Source of the DNA: Carposina sasakii
Lineage: Eukaryota > Arthropoda > Insecta > Lepidoptera > Carposinidae
Reading direction: 5' to 3'
DNA length: 64,000 nucleotides
Assembly (NCBI GenBank): GCA_014607495.2
Contig: CP053153.1
Location: 11,904,001-11,968,000, forward strand
Shown piece by piece: positions 37,101 through 49,100 of this stretch (within the stretch, counting starts at the first letter, position 1; the number at the start of each line of letters is the position of its first letter). The position numbers and the translations under genes are program-made. The notes under the pieces are model-generated. The model made no database searches and was not told the DNA's origin. It worked only from the letters and a program-made list of their open reading frames with translations.

Positions 37101-40100
37101 TTAAATTTTTGTCTAGTAGTTTAGATTCTTTAGTTAAGAATTTAGATAACTCACAATTTCATGAACTTAGAAAACAATATCCATGTGAAAACGATTTTAA
37201 CCTTTTAAAGAGAAAAGGTGTTTATCCCTATGAGTACATGACATCGTTTGATTCATTAAAATTAACATCATTACCAACTATTGATAACTTTTACAGTACT
37301 CTTACTGGAGATAGTATTTCTGAGAATGATTATAGTTATGCACAAAAAGTGTGGTCTCATTTCCAGTGTAAAACTATGAGTGATTACTCCGACCTATATT
37401 TAAAAGTAGATGTAATGCTGTTAAGCGATATATTTGAAAATTTTAGAAACGTTTGTATAAAAACCTATGATTTAGATCCAGCTCATTATTACACAGCGCC
37501 AGGATTAAGTTGGGATGGAATGTTAAAGTATACTAAGATTAATATAGAATTACTTACAGATTTCGATAAAGTTGCATTCATAAAATCAGGTATTAGGGGT
37601 GGTATATCGCAATGTAGTAATCGCTACGGTAAAGCAAATAATCCATACATGAGTGAGTATTCTAGGGAGGAACCAAATTCATATTTAACTTACCTTGATG
37701 CTAACAATTTATATGGGTGGGCAATGTCGCAATATTTACCATTATCTAATTTTGAATGGAGTGAGCTTAATACAAATTATGACGTGCCAATTGATTCTGA
37801 TATCGGGTATATTTTAGAAGTAGACTTAGAGTACCCTGACTCTTTACACGATTCTCATTCTGACTTTCCACTATGTCCAGAGAATATCTGTATTGGAGGC
37901 ATAAAAGATTTCAGATTAATACTCAATTTAAATGAGAAGAAAAATTATATTATTCACTATAGAAATCTTTTACAATGTAAACAACTAGGTATGCAGGTGA
38001 CAAAAGTTCATCGAGTACTAAAATTTAAGCAGGCTCCATGGTTGAAAACATATATTGAGTTAAATACTCAACTTCGTACAGTTGCTACATCAGATTTTGA
38101 GAAAGATTTTTACAAATTGATGAACAACTCAATATTTGGTAAGACTATGGAAAATATAGAGAAGCGTGTTAATGTAAAATTGTTAATGCATTGGGAAAAT
38201 CATGGTAAAATTCAGGGTGCTCAAAGTCTAATTGCTCGTCCAGAATTTCATAGTCTTGCAATTTTCTCAGAAAATTTAGTTGCTGTGCAGCTACGCAAAA
38301 CAAAGTTGTATTTTAATAAACCAATATATTTAGGATTTAGCATATTAGACATATCAAAAACTTTGATGTATGATTTTCATTACAATTATATGAAACGAAA
38401 ATTTTCTGATCTTAAACTATTATACACAGATACAGATAGCTTAGTGTATCAAATTTATTGTGAAGATTTTTATAAACAAATAAAACCAGATCTGACTGGC
38501 TATTTTGACACATCAGACTATCCTCATAACAATGCTTTTGAATTCCCACAAATAAATAAGAAGAAATTAGGATTTTTTAAAGATGAAAATAATGGAAAAA
38601 TCTTTACTGAGTTTGTTGGATTACGATCAAAAATGTATGCAATGAGAGTAGAAGATAGAACCATCACTAAAGCTAAAGGTGTCAACAAAAGTGTTCAAAA
38701 AAACTTAAACATGGATAAGTATAAATCCTGTTTATTTAATAAAGACGTTCAACTTGCAGAAATGTACAGATTTAAGAGTGTAAAACATATTATATTTACG
38801 CAAAAAATAAATAAAATATGTTTATCATACAACGACAGTAAAAGGTATATTATACCGAATTCTACAGATACTCTGGCTTGGGGTCATTATAAATTAAGGG
38901 ATAATTAGTGATAAGTTAATACTCATTTGAATACTCATACTTCTTGTTAGAAAAAAAAAAGTTTTGTAATTTAAGTTAAGTAAGTGTATGTTGTTAGTAA
39001 TGATAATAATCTGTTGTAATGAGAATGATGTTTTATATTTAAACTGTATCTATATGTTTGTATGAATAGTAATAAGTAACTATATTAATGTAATCTAATT
39101 TATAATAAGTTAAATATAATTATATGCGTTGCTAACTATTGAACATATCATTATAAATGGTTACACAGTAAAGACGTTCTTTGTAAACTAAAAGTATGAT
39201 TCATTTTGAGCACCCATTTACAACTATAGTTGGTGGTCCCAGTGGTTGTGGAAAGTCCAACTTTGTTTGTAACTTTATTAAGAATATGAAAAAAATTTGC
39301 AATCAAGAATTTAGTGACGTTATATGGTGTTATGATGAAATGCAACCACTATATAATTTGAATAATGTAACTTACCATCAAGGAATACCTAACTTGAATA
39401 TGTTTGATGGGAAATATCCACAACTTATTATTATTGACGATCTCATGAGAGAGTCCGATGGGCGCATAGTAGATATATTTACAAAAGGAAGCCATCACCG
39501 TAATCTTAGTGTATTTTACATTACCCAAAACATATTTCATCAAGGAAAGGGGCAACGTGACATATCATTGAACTCCAGCTACATTGTTTACTTTAAAAAT
39601 CCACGCGATAAAACACAAATACGTTATCTTGCTCGTCAACTTGTACCTGAAAATCCAAAGTTCGTTGAAGAGGCATATAGGGATGCTACAAATAAATCTC
39701 ATGGGTATTTAATGATTGATTTAAAACAAAATACAGATGATGTGCATCGTTTTAAAACTCTTATTTTTCCAGATGAGTATACGATATGTTACATCCCTAA
39801 AAAAGGTATAAATACAACATCATACAATCAAAAACGGTTATTATAGGACAATGAAAGGCAAAGTAAAGACACATGTAGAATTTTTAAGAGCATTGCACAT
39901 ACTTAAACCAAAATTTAGGAATGCATTATTAATAGCTTGTAACGATAAGGAGATAAATTGCATCTGTGAGTGTATTTATAACGTTTTATTAGGAAAGATT
40001 CCATTACCAGAAAATAAAAAGCAGAAACTTGGTAAATATAAAAATATTCTAAGAAAACTAATATCAAAGGGAAAAAACAAATACAGAAAACATATTATTA

Positions 40101-43100
40101 TTCAAAAAGGTGGAGCATTTTTGCCTATTATTCTCGGTTCAGTTTTAAGTGCTCTACTAGGTTCGTTTGTGAAGTAATTTTAAATAATGGAAAATGCAAA
40201 GAAAATGATATTAATAGAACCAGAAGTAATAGAGAAACTAAAAAATGGTAACAATAATAGTAATGCTAATAATAATTTATCACACCTTGACGAAGAGATG
40301 CAAAAAGTTTTAAATACAAAATTGGAAGATAGAGAAAAGTGGTCACTTTATTTACAATCTCTACAAAGATATTTGTATTTTATCGGAAAGGATCGAAAAC
40401 CATTAGAGATACCTATAGTGTCCTACGATGAACCCGAAAACGAAAGAAAAGAATATGTAAAGTTAGAACCAACCTCAGATGTCAAACAGACTTTAACCAA
40501 GGAAGACAGTACGGGTGTAGGTGAATATTATGTTAAATCACAATTGCTTCAATTTATACCAAAATCATATAGACAGAAGGGTGAACTTTTATTAGACATA
40601 CTTTTGAAAAATAAAGAAAAACTACGCTGGGATCATCAAGGTACAGTTTTTATTAATAATAAAGAAGTTCATAAAAGTAATATTGTCGACTTGTTTAACG
40701 ATGTCATGAGACCACTTAAACATAGTTCACCCCGTGGTTGGACCGAGTTCGCTAAAGCATTAAAAGAGTTAGGAGTACCCCTGAGTTACATAGGTAATCC
40801 AAGAAGAGCGACATTTATAAATGTAATGTTTAAAACTCCAGATTATGAAAATAGCTTCAAAACTGTAACTCCAACGAATGAAGAGTTAAACTTTACACCA
40901 AAAAATACCAATTCGCATTCAAGCGATAGTGATACGATCGGTAAACAAAAAGTAAAAAGGAAAATCGATTGGAAGAAATGGACCCCTTATTAGAAATTCA
41001 TAACATTTACTACGATGTATCCAATCCTGCTGGTTATAGTAGTTTGAATAAACTAGCAGAAGCTATGAAAACTAAACTCACTAGAAAGGAAACAAAAAAA
41101 TGGTTGGAGTCTCAAGAAACGTACACTTTACATAAACCTGTCCAACGTCGTTTTCCTAGAAACAAATACATATTGTCTAATCTTAATGAACTCTGGCAAG
41201 CTGATCTAAGTGATTTAAGAACATATAGCGAATATAATGATGGTAATAAATATATTTTATGTGTAATTGATGTTTTTAGTAAATATGCATTTGCTCGAGC
41301 TATCCCTCAAAAAAATTCCACTACTATAAAAAAATGTTTCACTGATATTTTTCTTGAAGCCAAAGCAACTCCTAGACATTTACAATCAGATAAGGGTACT
41401 GAATTTATATCTAAAGATGTAAACAGTTTCTTAAAGAGCTATAACATTAATTACTACACAACCAATAACCCTGACATTAAAGCAAGTATAGTAGAGAGAT
41501 TTCAAAGGACGCTCAAAATGAAAATGTGGCGCTACTTTACTCATAACAATACCTATCGATATATTGATATTTTGCAGGATTTGCTTCATTCGTATAATCA
41601 TAGTTTTCATAGAAGTATCAAAATGAGACCATGTGATGTTAATTCTAATAATATTATGACAGTTTGGCAAAATTTATATGGAAAAAAGCAAAGTGAGTCA
41701 TCCAACATTACGAATGAACCTAAATTTAAGGTTGGTGATTATGTAAGAATAACTAAACATAAACACATTTTTCAAAAAGGTTATGAAACCAATTGGAGTG
41801 ATGAAATATTTATCATAACTTCAGTTGTATACAGATCTCCTTGGGTAGTTTACACATTAAAAGATTTACAGCATGAAAATATAACTGGAACTTTCTATGA
41901 AAAAGAATTACAAAAAGTTAATTATGACCCCACTACGGAATTTAAAATTGATAAAATACTACGTACTCGTTACTCTGGTCGCAGAACTGAATTGTATGTG
42001 AAGTGGAAAGGTTATCCAAATAAGTTTAATAGTTGGATTTTAGCTTCTAGCTTAAAAAACAAACATGACTAATGATAGTTTTTATTTAACTTTACCTAGC
42101 AACAGTTCAATGAAATACTTTCCGCATAATAAAACTGCAAATTTTTCAACTAAACTGCCTAAACCCATTAAATTAGAAGGAGAATGGTCAGTTGGACTAG
42201 TAGAATTTCAATATCCTTGTACTATGTTTACTGTTCAAGAAAATCAAAATATAATGTATATTAAAAAAAGAATGACAGTTCCAAATGAGTTATCACCGTC
42301 TCTGGTAACTTACAAGAGTCACATACCCGCCTCCAGTTATGAAAATATTAATGATGTATTGACTGTATTAAATGCAAAAGAAACGTTCAAATTGCGATAT
42401 GATAAACTATCCAAATATGTTACTCTAACTCAAGATAATAACCAATTAGTTTCATTAGAATTCTCACCCATATTAAGTCTTCAACTTGGATTTGATCCAT
42501 ATACTAACATTGCTTCAAAAAGAACAGGAAAATTCCCTGCTAACTTGTATTTGGGATTAACATCACAGTTATATGTCTACTGTGACATAATAGAACCACA
42601 AATAGTAGGTGATGTCATGTGTCCATTACTGAGAAATATATCACTAGATCCTGCCAAATATATTTATGGATCGAATAAGATGCATGTTTTTTCTCCACCA
42701 CACTATGTGCCAGTTATGCGGAGAGAGTTTGACACAATAGAAATCGATATAAGAACAAGCACTGGTGAAAACATTCCATTCCAATTCGGAACAACCTGTG
42801 TTAAACTACATTTTAAACGTAGATAAATATAAAAATGTATCCTAAATACGATTGTAATATTTGTCCATATGAAAACTACTATACACATCAAGCGGGATCT
42901 GGTATGGGTATCATTTATAAAGGAGCACCTTACCAGCAAGGACATGGAATTGGAAGTTTTTTAGGTGGTTTATTTCGATCAGTTTTACCTTTACTAACAA
43001 GTGGCGCAAAGGCTGTCGGAAAAGAGGCGCTAAATGCTGGAGTAGGGATTTTATCAGATATGGTTAGTGCAAAACCCATGAACGATTCGGTTCAAAGCAG

Positions 43101-46100
43101 ATTTAGAGATGCAACGACTACCTTGAAAAGAAAAGCTGATGAAAAGATTGAGCGAGCAATGATGGGTTCGGGATATAAAAATAAAAAACATCGTGTTGGT
43201 AACCTCAGTTACTCACCAATTGTAAAGCAGAGAACAGTGCAAAAAGCTAAAAAGAAAAATATAAATCATAAAGATATATTTGGTGATTTATAAAATGTCA
43301 TTTTTACATAATAATTCATGTGAATGCGTTAAGTCTGAATTAGATCTATTTGCACTACCAGCTACTCAAACTAGTATTGAAAGTGGTCAGTGGATTCATT
43401 ACAAACCGATTTCGTCTTTAAATGATGATGGTCCCATTGAGTTTCAAATACCTGGAACTGGTGATGACTATATTGATCTATCTCATACTTTAATCCATGT
43501 CAAAGTAAAGGTGGTAAACCAGGATCTAACACCTCTAGCACCAAATACTAATGTAGCTCCGGTGAATAATTGGCTGCATTCACTTTTTAGTCAACTTGAT
43601 GTATATTTAAATCAAAAACTTATATCTCCCCCTAACAATACCTATGGATACCGATCATATATAGAGACTTTATTAAATTACTCTCCACCAGCAAAACAAT
43701 CTCATCTAACTTGTGGTTTATGGTATGAAGATACTGCTGGGAAAATGAATGCTACTGATGATGGAAACAAAGGTTTTATCGAAAGACAAAAGTTTATAAA
43801 AGATAGTAAAGAGGTAGAAATGATGGGTCACTTACATGGTGATATATTTAATCAAGAAAAATTTTTAATTAATGGTGTAGAGATGGGTGTAAAATTAGTT
43901 CGCTCCAGAGATGCCTTTAATCTTCTGTGTCAACCTAGTGATGTTAAGCTAAAAGTCACTATTATTGATGCTACTCTTATGATCCGTAAAGCCCGAATTA
44001 ATCCATCAGTACTTCTTGCACATCAAAAAGTTTTATCATCAACCACTGCTAAGTACCCAATAACACGAGCTGAAGTAAAAGTTTTGACTATACCTTCAGG
44101 TGTACAGGGTAATACTTTAGATAATGTATTTCTTGGTCAAGTACCAAAAAGATGTATAATAGGATTTGTTGATAATACTGCTTTTAATGGTAGTTTTTCC
44201 AAAAACCCTTACGATTTTGAAAACTATGGAATAAACACGTTCAGCTTGTATATCGATGGAATGCAAATCCCTTCTAAAGCTTTACAACCTGTTTTCAGTA
44301 ACAATCTATATACTTCTGCATATCATACTCTTTTCTCAGGAACTGGTATTCATTTCTTAAATAACGGGAACGGTATATCTAGAGATCGATATCCCAAAGG
44401 TTATTGTTTACTAGCTTTTGACTTGACACCAGACTTATCAGCTAATTCAACAGCACATTGGAATCTTATTAGACATGGTTGTGTAAGGTTAGAAGTGAGA
44501 TTCGAAACTCCATTGACACAAACAATTAACTGTATTGTGTATGCTGAATTTGATAATGTAATAGAAATAGATAAAAATAGAAATGTTAATGTAGATTACA
44601 GTAGCTAAATTACTTTATAAAACTGAATGTATGTTTTACTATTCTTATAATACCTGTAAATGTAAGAAAATACACATGTCTACGGCGAAATCATGAATAC
44701 TTTAGAAATAAAAAAATGTTTGAAAAAAATAAATCATTCTCTAGAACAAAACGTGTTTGCTGCTAATCGCATTCCAATGCACATTGCTGCGCCAATTTAC
44801 CTAATTACTAATTTAGATCCGGATACAAAAATTGGATCTCATTGGGTAGCAATTTATGTTAATAAGAGTGGTATTGGTGAATACTTTGATTCTTTTGGTC
44901 GCAAGCCGACTGGATATCATTTATCATTTTTAAAAAGAAATGCTAATATGTGGATATATAATAATAAAATTATTCAAAATATCTTTTCATCACTGTGTGG
45001 TGAATATTGTATAATGTATTTATATTTTAAGTATAGAGGTATGAGCTTAAGAAATTTTGTTGGAATGTTTACTAATGACACTATCAATAATGACTTTTTG
45101 TTATATCAAATGTTTACATCGTTTTTATGACTTTTTGTAATATGTAACTAGGTTAAGGTACCTATTATAATAAATAAAAATATGTTTTATTTTGTAAAAA
45201 TGATTTTTATTATCAATACCCTAAATACCTACTACACATTATGATAAAAGTAATAAGAGAAACAATATGTATGAGTATAACAAATCATTAGCAACACACT
45301 TATTCTTGACTTATACTTGATGATGTGTTCATGTAGACTGATTCATTTTGGATGTGGAAATGTAAATTTTTTTGAATCCGGACTCTTCGATAGCTCCTTC
45401 GTTATATTATAAATGAGACCCCGAGTTCGTCGATGGTGTTCATCATTTCCGCTTGCATAATACTTTATGCGTACATCAGCATGTTTCCAGTGTTCGCTGG
45501 GATCGATGTCCTCCAATTTTTTCAGTTCATATACTTCTATTTTAATAAAATGCGTTGCTGCTGTCTTATCGTCCTTATTTGACGATATATAAGACATACC
45601 TCCGTCTTTGGTTGCTCGCCCTACGGTGGACGAATTTAGTTTAGACTTCTTCTTTTTTGGTTCTTCAAAAAATTCGTCGAGAGACTGGTTGCACGGTCTT
45701 TTCATTGAGTATGGTGGAGTAAGTTCGTTTTCGTCGTCAGAGTAATTGAAATAATACTGTTTGTAGGTATTTTCTTCGGTTATATCTACATCTTTCTTCA
45801 TACAACAGGCAAGCTATAACAATAAAAAATAAATATATTTTAACTGTTATGAATAGACAGAAATAAAGATTTAGTTACATTTAATCGGAGCACATACATA
45901 GTTGTATCTCATAAAAAAGTACAAAGTTAGGAATAAAATAAATACTTACATCCATTTTCGTGGGGTAAAAACAGCGAGGACCGAAGAGCACGTAGTACTT
46001 ATTATGTCTTGAGAAGACCAAACACTTATAACTATAGAAACTGTCAAATGTATGCATTTTATACCAATTTTGCTTATTACAAAATAAATAATGGTAGGTA

Positions 46101-49100
46101 TCTTAATGACCTAAGTAGAAATATTGGTTCAAGAATGTTGTCCTACTGACAAAAGTAATAAAAATACAATTAAAAACAAGATGGTTTTCGTAAATGGGTA
46201 GATAGGAATGCTGTGAGTACATTGGTCAATATTATAAACTAGCTGTTGCTATCGACTTCATTCGTATGGGCTACAGAAAATATACTTGTGTCATTCCTTC
46301 ATTGCATATTCTACGTAGCTTTATAAAAACCCATGAAGATTCCTATACAGCCATCGATTTCATCAACCTGCGCTACAAGAAGCAATATACATATAAGTAT
46401 GCTATTCCGTACTCCAATATTATGTTCTCTATCCTAACAAAATTCCATCGTGATTCGTACAGCGTTTTTCTGATATAGTAATGCTACAAAGGGATATAAA
46501 GAGTCACTTGCATTAACAAAATATAGAGAAGCAATCATTGATGATGTCACAAAGGTATGCTGTCGTATGGTCATTAGTGAGTAAACGTCAGAGGTATCAC
46601 GCGCTGACCATGTGATATAGTCGGCCATCTTAGACGCCTAATGTACGGGGCGTTGCATTCTTTAATCAGATTTGTCATTAGTACTCCATGCTCTGCTATT
46701 GGTCCATTTATATTGATAATTAGTTAATGGGGGGCGTGTCTTTTAGTTAATGAGACGTCATTAGCTAATGGAGGCGTGTCTTAGTTAATGAGGGGCGTTA
46801 CCCACACATACCTCATTAGTTAATGACATCTCATATGTGAATGAGCCATATGTGATGACCTTTTTGCAAAGTTAGCAAATTTCAAGTTTATGACGTAGGA
46901 GACCATGACGTCAGTGGTCCAGCTCCCGCTATTCCTTACTACTTTTGAACTTTTTTGAAGGCAATTTTTCTTTTTAAATCATCTTTTTGTTAAATTTTTA
47001 TACTTAAGTCATTATCTAAGGCAAATTTTCAGTGTTTTCCGCCTTAGAATCATGGTATCAATATTTTCCTGGCTGTCACACTCACAAACACCCTGTATTT
47101 ATTGTTATGACTCACCACGACAGCGACTCGACGTGTTGATTGAGGAACCATTGAACTGTTGTGACTTGATAAACTTTTTCTTAAACATAATTTGCATAAC
47201 ATTATGGATTAAACACTCAGATTAAACAATAGGACCGCTGTCATTTTTCTTTCAAAAATAAGTATTAGGTAAATGAAGATGTTAATAATTGATGCTAACA
47301 GTAAAATGAATATCTTATAAAAACATTGAGAGGGATGCTTTATTTGTTTCTAGCCGGTGAAGATCCTGAGACCCTGGACGAAGGTGGCTTGGACCTGCAG
47401 GAGGAACTCGATGACTCCTCGCGGGAAGCTGCAGCGGAGAAAGCCAGGCAGGACGAGCGGAACGTCGCCCCTAAACTTACGGCCCGTAGAGATCAACCTA
47501 CACCGTCCAAACACTTGGAGAAAATTAACAAAAAGGTAAAAATTATGTATGTATGTAATAAAACTTTAGCGTCAGCCGAACTGAAGTAAGCATTACTGTA
47601 TTTGCTGATTCTCCTTTACGCTCTGTTGATAGACTGGAGATATAAGATTGATAAAAAAACAATAATTTCAGATTGGCGTCCTAAAAAGGAGCATTTCAAA
47701 GTACGAAGCGGACTTTGAGCTACAAAACGGATACAGCATCACGCCTAGCGACAGAATCACAGAGGTCCCACTCATGCGCATGTACGAGAACCTCCAAAAG
47801 TTGCAGGTTGAGAAGAAGTGCATCAAGTCGGACCCTGTGGAGTATGCCCTGAAAGTGCAGGCAGCTAAACTGCAGAAAGAGAGAGATGATAAGCTGGAGA
47901 ATGCGTTTAAAAGTGACAAATCTATGCCAGACATAGTAAAGGATATGGAAGAGGTAATTAAGATTGTTTCTGATTGTAATTTTGAAAAACTCAGGCACAG
48001 CACAGGACTGCGTAAAATGGCGTAATGAAGAGAAGACTATACTCAGCAGTGGGTGCAGGAGGATCAATAGTAGTGGGCATGCTGATAATTTTTTCTCATA
48101 GCATATACAAAAGAGAAGAATTTATCGTAAGTTACGTCTATTCCAGTGGCTCGAAGGTTGCCGACAAGCTGCTGGTCGCTCCGCAATACCTGAATCCTCG
48201 TGGACCCCAGCACAGCTGGCAGCAGAGAAGCTGTGCGTTCAAAGGGTCCTTCTGCGTCTAGAAGCAGCGAGAGGAAGGCCACCAGCGCACTCTGCTGACC
48301 GCGGGGCTGCCAGACATCTGTATGAACGATACCGAGCTGTCAAACGAGCATTGCCTGCTAATAGATCGGATGCGGTAAGAAATATTATTTATTACTAGAG
48401 GCCACCCACAACATCGTCTGCGTAAACTTTAGATTTTCCGTTTTCATAGGAATTTCAGGGAATCCCTTCTTAATGGACCTAGACCTCGCAAAAGGAAGCC
48501 ACGGTCCAAATACACATGTTTCAGCATTAGTAGTTTTGCCTCGGCATTGATGAATCAGTTAAGACATATTACTTTATATACATGTATAATAGATTATGAT
48601 GGTCATTCTTTTGGATAATAGCGGTAAAAGTGAATTGGGTTTGATCATAAACTTCTCTTCATAGGTCCGATTCGGTAGTGAGCGCTTTTAATCGATGTTC
48701 CCTTATGCTAATTACTTTGGATAATTTTCACATTATCTTGATAAATTGTAGGTTATTGGCGCAAATGGAGAACTGGCGACCATTCACGAACATGAGACTA
48801 TGCTGTTCCACTCCAGTGTGGACAGTTCCAGTGACTCACAAGAGAAACCATCGGACTCTTCACAGGTACAACAATAATAATAATTTTATAAAGTTGCATG
48901 CATAAGTTAGCAATTCTTCCAGTGTGCAATTGTGTATTTGTATACAGGATACGACGGAAACTCCTCTACAATCTCCACCAGCCCGGGAGATAGTTGAAGA
49001 GGTGGCTTCATCGACATCTTCAGCCAAATCTGAACCAGCAAGTGACGAGGTCCCTACCAATGAGGGGCTTCATTGTCTTGGCCTTGAAGACCTGACACGG

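Larger units (their letters stand above)
33159..46943 (+). mobile_element. Complete Polinton (Maverick), 13,785 bp
   Basis: The element has a perfect 6-bp duplication, ends beginning AGTAGTAAGG, 1,660-bp inverted repeats and an uninterrupted gene set. On the plus strand the order is polymerase, ATPase, a 108-residue protein, a 268-residue protein, integrase, penton-like protein, pVI-like protein, major capsid protein and adenain-like protease. Each TIR carries its own small genes. Polintons replicate by a protein-primed polymerase and insert by a retroviral-type integrase; many encode capsid proteins and are regarded as relatives of adintoviruses. No frameshift or stop interrupts any core gene, and the TIRs differ at only a few positions, so insertion looks young. 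Whether virions or new insertions are made cannot be told from sequence. Confidence 0.95.
45284..46943 (-). repeat. Right terminal inverted repeat, 1,660 bp
   Basis: Mirror image of 33159-34818 with only scattered substitutions. It carries the same gene, small frame, TATA boxes and motif array in reverse orientation. Confidence 0.9.

Noticed and set aside
46266..46478. Plus-strand 70-codon frame in the right TIR
   Set aside because: The mirrored left TIR does not point to it as a gene, and there is no promoter in the right orientation.
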